Source: Plantago major
Lineage: Eukaryota; Streptophyta; Magnoliopsida; Lamiales; Plantaginaceae
Reading direction: 5' to 3'
Assembly (NCBI GenBank): GCA_026545765.1
Contig: JAIFAC010000440.1
Span: 1-64,000, forward strand
Length of the DNA: 64,000 bases
Shown piece after piece: positions 58,901 to 64,000 of the stretch. The notes under the pieces were generated by a model that worked only from the letters and a program-made list of their open reading frames with translations, was not told the DNA's origin and made no database searches. Position 1 is the stretch's first letter. Each line of letters begins with the position of its first letter. The translations under genes and the position numbers were made by a program.

Positions 58901-59305
58901 GCTGCGATGTGGAAGCTGAAGGCATTTCTGCTTTCAAAGAGGCGGACAGCTCGGTGTTTGCTCTGGAGGGTGTCTCAGACGATGACTTGCTCCAAAGGCG
59001 AAGCCAGGAGTCGGTCCGTGATGAGACGGAAGACAAGAAGTACGACCATGGTGGTCCGTATTCTCTGCTCGCGCTCCGTGTCGATGTCCAATGTCTTCGC
59101 CCCTCGAGGAACATGTGGAGCACAACCGGATCGGCCGACCGCCGGACCCATCCATGGCTTCGCCGATCTAGACTTGATGAAGCGCTGCCTTTCGCCTTTT
59201 GAAGAATTGCGGGCCCGAAGGGAGAAGAGGTTGGCCCAGGAAGACAAAGATCAAAGGATGGCGGATCTGCAAGCATCATTTGAAAGGACATCGAGGCCCT
59301 CCTAA
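55930..59305 (+). pseudogene. Antisense multi-exon gene of Tat element 2 ('putative gypsy type transposon' family)
   Basis: The untranslated exon ends at the donor ACAA|GTAAGT (56,066). Intron 1 is 56,066-56,339, and the ATG at 56,341 opens MSESDSQNRFEAEGYDFEAL. Exon 2 runs to 57,817: a TAG at 56,575, a one-base loss near 56,855, an acidic stretch, the globular domain (about 57,165-57,560) with YEIPESVEILIP, SLHCGWRLPVASELM and NSLGNLMCFGVMCKYK, a break near 57,560, and FCDGKKDL. Intron 2 is 57,818-57,940. Exon 3 (57,941-58,394) is Lys/Arg-rich with PPAKKGKGK, a possible nuclear signal. Intron 3 is 58,395-58,472. Exon 4 encodes a coiled coil (LSERLKKTLAAKKESEAEAA), a TAG at about 58,796 and a C-terminus to about 59,305. 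Matching intron positions and phases in element 1 support the model. This copy is broken in at least four places. Biochemical role unknown. Confidence 0.7.
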
Positions 59306-61562
59306 CACAGTCGGTTCGCCTGCGACGGAAGGATGAAGACGGGTATGCCCCTAAGCTCGTAATTGGCCTTCGACCATAAACAATGTTGTTCTTCGTTGTT
59401 ACTATTTGTATGAATAATATTTATCAATCTCTATTCGAGTAATTTTAGTTGATTTGATATTTTACGGCATCGTCCGAGTTCATCAATGGATCCTAAGTGG
59501 CCTAAGTGTCGTTCTTCTCGCCGGGCAATGGATCCGAGTCCACGAGACCAAATGCTCCCAAATAATGGAATATTCAATTGGTCGATTTTTGCTCGGTCGG
59601 ACAAGGCGCTTGTCCCAGTCTTAGCTCTAAATGCTAATTGTATAGATAATATTAGTTTACTCAAATCAGAATAAGTAGGAGTAGTTCGGATGTTATTATC
59701 CTGCTTGATTTGTAGCGACTTGGTGTACTACTCCGAGCCGTGCTGACTTGTAAAAGGTGGTAAAAAAGGAGACATTCTCAGTAGAAATGTTGAGTGCTTG
59801 CTACGGATCACGGTTGGTACGGAATTATTTCAAATACCGACGGATCCGAGCCGGCAATACCAAAATAATCAACCAATAAGGCCGGAAATGTGAAAGGACT
59901 CTGGGTTGGCCCAATAGCGGCCCAGTTGTTGGGCCCAAGTCCAGGTCCAAGCCCATCGTCGGCGGTTACGGGCCACGTGGCAAGTGATGATTGGTTCTTC
60001 ACTTCTATATATACCCCTGGATTATACAGCTTTTTGCCATATCATTCCATTCCTTTTATAGTAGTAGATGATTCGGATCCTTGGGTCCGGTCATTCTAAC
60101 GAGTAGGTTGATTCCTACCGTTCCTATGTGTGATCCGCCTCCGAGGGTTTTTTCGAATGTCCGGAAATCCCTTGGGATCGGATCATGCTGGGGATGATGG
60201 AATCGAGTTGCTCGGAAATACTGTTCCTCGGATCACCGTGCTAATCTTCTTTCTCCGGGGCTGTAGTTTGTAACTTTGTATCAACAACTTGAGCCCCGGG
60301 GAAGGAGACTAGTTCGCTGGTTCTAGGGATTACCAAATATTTGTCGCTTTGGAAAAATCAATTCCTCAAGTTGCCTACCCTTTCCATAATTATCTTCTTC
60401 GAAAATACTTCGCCGATCGCCATGTTAGCCTTCTCCTCCGTCAGAGTTCAGATAACAACTTGAGCCCCGGGAGCAAATTAGCTCTTGGTTCCGGAGATAC
60501 TACGCTTTTTTCGAGAATCAACTGGTCGCTCGCCTTCCACCATTTACCATTTTCTCGCGGTGCGGACTTGCACGATCGAGAAAGTGGTTGTGGTGGAAGA
60601 TGCGGAAAGCCCATTGACTACATTTTCGTGGCAATGATATTCACTCGGATTCTTTGTACAGAAGTCAGGTTGTGCGATTCGGAAGTCTTCACACGAATCC
60701 TGCAGCTACTGCGTCCGGACCATCTTGAGTTGGTCCGATCACATCAGTCGCATTTTTCCAGTAACTGGGGTGTCCGTGAGGGTTTCCTTCAGTGACTGGG
60801 AAAACACGACCGATTCCGTCATATCATCATAAGCTTGGTCCGGAGAGTGAACTTCTAGTTGCTGGCCACTTTGCTTCGGAACGCCGAGGACCGTTGTAAA
60901 GGATTCATGGTTCGGACGTCAGAACTACTCCTGAAAAGGTCACTCTAATCATGAGTTTGGTCCGATAGGATGCTGAGCCTGTTCTACTCGGAAGTCCAAG
61001 CTCGGAATGAAGCCAATTGGTCCGTGACGGACGGTGGATACTCCTCAAAGAACCATCTCCTGTTGTAAAAAATAATGTAAATTTTCTGTTTGTTGTGACT
61101 CCGATAGGCATGTCCGAACTTTGTAATTTGTACTTTTTAAGAAATACAAGATTTATGTTGTGATCTATCTTTGGCTTGTTGTGTTCCTCCATCCGAATCC
61201 GACTGTGTAGTATTTTCTACTTCGAAAAGTCAGTTGTGTTTTACTCCATTTGGCTCGGATCTCTTTGAAGGGTCCGAGGTAGTATGTTTATTTTAAATAT
61301 AGCACTTATCTTGGAGAATTAAGTTGTATTAATTTGACGGAAATTCAACTACAACTGGTGGGCTTCAAGGCCGGACAAAGAAAATGACAAAAACTTTGAT
61401 AGCTAACGTAGCCTATTTTCGGAGTGTTATCCTAAGCATAAAACTTTTGTAGATTCTTAGCATTCCAAGTTTTCTTCAAGGCTCTTCCTTGGTCGCCTTC
61501 TAACTCAAGCTTCCATCGACTGCCCAAAGGACCTTGTAGGTCCTTCCCACGTAGGTTTAAGT
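59306..61562. other. Tat element 2 spacer between antisense gene and integrase
   Basis: No sense ORF. It holds the second antisense-oriented promoter block and a short direct repeat around AACTTGAGCCCCGGG at about 60,284 and 60,449. The rest is GGATCCGAG/TCCGA-rich sequence partly shared with element 1. Confidence 0.5.
59900..60012 (+). promoter_or_regulatory. Antisense promoter block 2 in Tat element 2
   Basis: GGCCCA/GGGCCC motifs (about 59,905-59,950), G-box CACGTG (59,974-59,979), ATTGG (about 59,990) and TATA CTATATATA (60,005-60,013) occur in the same order as at 41,290-41,171 in element 1. Downstream both copies share a GATTCGGATCC phrase and a CCTATG.GTGATCCGCC phrase without a conserved long ORF. 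Confidence 0.5.
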
Positions 61563-62618
61563 TTACCAACATTTCTTAGATGTCACTTCGAGAACCAAGT
61601 CCCCGACCAATATATCCTTGGGAAGAACATGTTTGTTGTAAGCCCGGGCAGATATAGCTTGATAGCGAAGGATGTTAGATAGTGCCTTGCTTCTTCTATA
61701 TTCGAGGAGCTCAAGGTCGTAGATCCTCGCGATTTCATTTCCAGCAGGTTGGTATTGTTGGATCATTTGGGTTTCCACAGCGATTTCAGAGGGGATGACC
61801 GCTTCGGAGCCATAAACTAGCACGAAGGGTGTCTCCTGAGTAGAAGTTCTAGCTGTCATCCGATGTGCCCAGAGGACTCCGTCGAGATCATCTACCCAGC
61901 TGTCTTGAGAAGTTCTCAGCCTCTTTTCCAAAATCTTCACAATGGTTTTGTTGGTAGCTTCAACTTGTCCATTGGCTTGAGGGTAGCCAACGGAAGTGAA
62001 GCGCTGTTCTATTTTGAAGGATTGGAGCCATTCTTTTAATCTGGCCCCGGAAAATTGTGCTCCATTATCTGAAACAATGACCCTAGGAAGTCCAAACCGG
62101 CAGATGATATTCTTCCAAATGAAGGTCCTTACTCGACTTTCTGTGATGGTGGCTACTACTTCAGCCTCAACCCATTTGGTGAAGTACTCTACCGCGATAA
62201 TAAGGAACTTCTTTTGGTGCGTGCCACGTGGAAAGGGTCCAACTATGTCTATTCCCCACTGATCAAACGGACATGCTATGATTGACGGAATCATAGGGTT
62301 GGTCGGACGATGCGATATGTTGGCATAGTATTGGCAATCTTCGCAGGCACAAGCGAAGTTGGTAGCATCCTTATCAAATGTAGGCCAATAGTATCCTTGC
62401 CTTATGACCTTCTGAGCCAAAGTTCGTCCCCCGGAGTGACTTCCACAGCTCCCTGCATGGATTGCCTCCAAAACGGTCTTCGCCTCATGGGGTCCAAGGC
62501 ATCTCATGTGAGTGCTAGTGAAATATCTCTTGTAGAGATCCTCTCCCAGGATAAAGTACATGTTGGGTCTGAAGGTAGAGAGCCATCTTTGAGATAGTGA
62601 AATATGCTCATCATCCAA
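61563..62618 (-). CDS. Tat integrase, open frame of about 350 codons (element 2)
   Basis: Catalyses strand transfer of the element's cDNA. The frame is open with the HHCC zinc domain (HMRCLGPHEA, GSCGSHSGG, CEDCQYYAN), then the DDE triad: Asp in GIDIVGPF, Asp in VSDNGAQFSG and Glu in NGQVEATNK. A C-terminal part follows with RAYNKHVLPKDILVGDLVL. It ends at a TAG at 61,563, earlier than the GPY-type module seen in element 1; related sequence for that module lies just downstream (about 61,560-61,490) out of frame. It is a polyprotein segment, not a free gene, so the listed start is only the beginning of the open stretch. Confidence 0.8.
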   Translation of the reverse strand: MDDEHISLSQRWLSTFRPNMYFILGEDLYKRYFTSTHMRCLGPHEAKTVLEAIHAGSCGSHSGGRTLAQKVIRQGYYWPTFDKDATNFACACEDCQYYANISHRPTNPMIPSIIACPFDQWGIDIVGPFPRGTHQKKFLIIAVEYFTKWVEAEVVATITESRVRTFIWKNIICRFGLPRVIVSDNGAQFSGARLKEWLQSFKIEQRFTSVGYPQANGQVEATNKTIVKILEKRLRTSQDSWVDDLDGVLWAHRMTARTSTQETPFVLVYGSEAVIPSEIAVETQMIQQYQPAGNEIARIYDLELLEYRRSKALSNILRYQAISARAYNKHVLPKDILVGDLVLEVTSKKCW

Positions 62619-62624
62619 ATCCTT

Positions 62625-63110
62625 TCAAAGGTCCAAGAGGAAGACTTGTCCATTAAGGTTTACCAGGGAGGAATCTGTGAGAGTCATCAGGATGACGCGC
62701 CTTGTGTCCAGAGCTCCTAAGGCAGAAGCATACTTGGAAAGGGCATCGGCCTTCTCGTTCTGTTCCCTGTGGAATTGTTCAAGCGTGAAGACTTCAAAGT
62801 GCTCAACCTCTTTCTTGAGAAGTTCCAAGTATTTGATCAGGTTGGGCCCTTAAGCAGTGAAAGACCTAGAAACCTGGGACCCTACGAGCTGGGAATCTGT
62901 ATAAGCTTTGATTCTTTTTACTTGAAGAGATCTTGCCATTCTCAAGCCGGTGAGCACTGCCTCGTACTCGGCCTCATTATTTGTAACCTTAAAGTTGAGG
63001 GTGATGACGTATTCCAGCATGGCTCCTTCAAGGCTTTCAAGAAAAATTCATATTCCTCCTATTCGCCCAGTAGAGGATCCGTCCACTTGTAATGCCCAAC
63101 ATTCCTTGCC
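62625..63110 (-). pseudogene. Second (archaeal-type) RNase H of Tat element 2
   Basis: On the minus strand: VTNNEAEYEAVLTGLRMA (about 62,990), then YTDSQLVGSQVS with the catalytic-type Asp (about 62,905), a TAA in place of a sense codon near 62,851, then LKKEVEHFEVFTLEQF and NEKADALSKYAS. Two RNase H domains per element are a Tat-lineage trait. The N-terminal VDGSS part around 63,080 is recognisable but frameshifted. Confidence 0.75.
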
Positions 63111-63199
63111 CTCAAGTTTGGCTTCCGATGCGAGAGTAGGCACTTTCCCATCTTCCTGCTTCGACTAAGATGCAGTGTCAAGTGTTGGTTACTTCGTCT

Positions 63200-64000
63200 A
63201 GGAGGAACATGTGTTTCACCCTCAAGGAGTTGTCCATGGGTTCTTGATACTTAGCCCAGAGCTGGACATTATTTCTGAACATCTCTTCAGGCTCATTTTC
63301 TTTGGCCCTTTCTCCTTCCGGGATAGCCTTCGCCTGAGTGAACATGACGTAGCTCATGTCCTCTTGTGGATTTTCGGTCCCTTCTTCCGCTTCTTCGGGA
63401 TAATCTACCAGGAAGTCGGCAAGGACTTGAGCCTTCTTGGTGGATGGAGCTTGGTACCCGATATCATATTCACTTAATTTGATCGCCCATTTGGATAAAC
63501 CCCCGACTTTCTGGCTTGCCTAGGACATGTTTGAGTGGCTCGTTGGTGAGGACAACGATTCAATGAGATTTGAAGTAAGGCTTCAGTCGCCGGGCAGTGT
63601 AGACCAGCGCGAAGGCGAGCTTCTCGATCTTGACATATCTGGCCTCGGCACCCACGAGGGCCTTGCTCAAGTAGTAGACCGGCAAGTGGTCGTTTCCTTG
63701 TATTCGCACTAACATGTAACTCATAGCTTCAAGAGTTGCTGTGCAGAGGTAAAGAGGTTCACCTTCTATCGGTTTGGACAAGAGGGGTGGTGAAAGGAGA
63801 TAGCTCTTCAGGTTATCCAAGGCCTCTTCACATTCCTTTGTCCACTCGAACTTGTCTCCTCTCCTTAGAATTTTGAAGAAGGGTAGGTTTTGCCTGGATT
63901 TGAGATGAAACGCCAGGCCATCACCCTTCCCAAGAGTTTTTGCACTTCATTGATTGTCTTTGGCTGTGGTAAGTCCAAGATTGCCTTTATTTTTTCTGGT
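63200..64000 (-). pseudogene. Reverse transcriptase thumb and first RNase H of Tat element 2, partial
   Basis: The minus strand shows YLLSPPLLSKPIEGEPLYL (about 63,800), MLVRIQGNDHLPVYYLSKAL, EARYVKIEKLAFALVYTARR and, upstream at 63,960-64,000, an ILDLPQPKTI-like segment. The match to element 1 (37,800-38,260) is close. The element continues beyond the window edge. Confidence 0.8.

Larger units (their letters stand above)
54419..64000 (-). mobile_element. Tat-lineage Ty3/Gypsy LTR retrotransposon (element 2), partial
   Basis: On the minus strand the window holds, from the right edge, the reverse transcriptase thumb/RNase H, a second RNase H, integrase, spacer, antisense gene (plus strand), polypurine tract and 3' LTR (54,419-55,261). 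Its gag, protease, most of the RT and the 5' LTR lie beyond 64,000. It is a related but distinct family from element 1: polypurine tract, LTR start, integrase and antisense gene are clearly homologous, while the LTR interior has diverged strongly. Left flank bases are ATTGG (54,414-54,418). Confidence 0.9.

Noticed and set aside
58803..59291. 162-residue minus-strand ORF and an equally long plus-strand ORF in a second frame
   Set aside because: Both overlap exon 4 of the antisense gene, whose own frame aligns with element 1; the others are shadows of GC-rich coding sequence.

Overview
This window is nuclear DNA from a flowering plant, probably an asterid eudicot and perhaps Lamiales. The evidence is R1-type (late-blight R1A/R1B-like) NLR genes, a six-exon SWEET sugar transporter, plant-specific LTR retrotransposon lineages (SIRE Copia, Tat Gypsy), a plant L1-type LINE and AT-rich spacers. 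The asterid assignment is inference from the NLR family and overall character. Nothing bacterial, organellar or CRISPR-like was seen.

Layout. 1-11,791: the 5' LTR and damaged interior of a minus-strand SIRE/Maximus Copia element, whose other LTR lies left of the window. It is inserted inside the reverse transcriptase of an older plus-strand Copia element, whose right end occupies 11,797 to about 13,000. 14,233-19,904: two R1-type CC-NB-ARC-LRR genes head to head across a 577-bp spacer, both broken by small indels, several of them single-base deletions in homopolymers. 20,500-25,100: a possible gene 5' end, a minisatellite built on a TCTAGTTTTT motif with higher-order repeats, and a degenerate satellite of about 54 bp. 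25,102-29,730: a LINE inserted into that satellite, with an 8-bp target duplication. 29,739-30,960: the rest of the satellite. 31,000-33,398: AT-rich spacer with possible exon remnants. 33,399-47,409: a 14.0-kb Tat-lineage Gypsy element (element 1) with both LTRs. 48,494-50,273: an intact SWEET2-like gene. 52,655-52,864: an intact gene for a secreted six-cysteine peptide. 53,161-53,991: a solo LTR of the element 1 family with a perfect 5-bp duplication. 54,419-64,000: a second Tat element (element 2) in the opposite orientation, cut by the window edge.

The most interesting system is inside the two Tat elements. Each carries, antisense to gag-pol, a multi-exon gene with its own TATA promoter, an untranslated first exon, a first intron of 274 nt in both copies, and two further GT-AG introns at matching positions. 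The product is an acidic N-terminus, a globular domain I recognise as the 'putative gypsy type transposon' family, a basic linker and a coiled coil. Both copies also hold a second antisense-oriented promoter block (GGCCCA motifs, G-box, inverted CCAAT, TATA) beyond the 3' end of that gene, pointing at the 3' end of integrase. Extra antisense ORFs are known in Tat elements; the conserved intron layout and the second promoter are what deserve checking.

Only two host genes look intact: the SWEET2-like transporter and the Cys-rich peptide gene. Everything else is transposon-derived or damaged. Splice sites and gene ends were read by eye and by comparing copies within the window, with no alignment program or transcript data.
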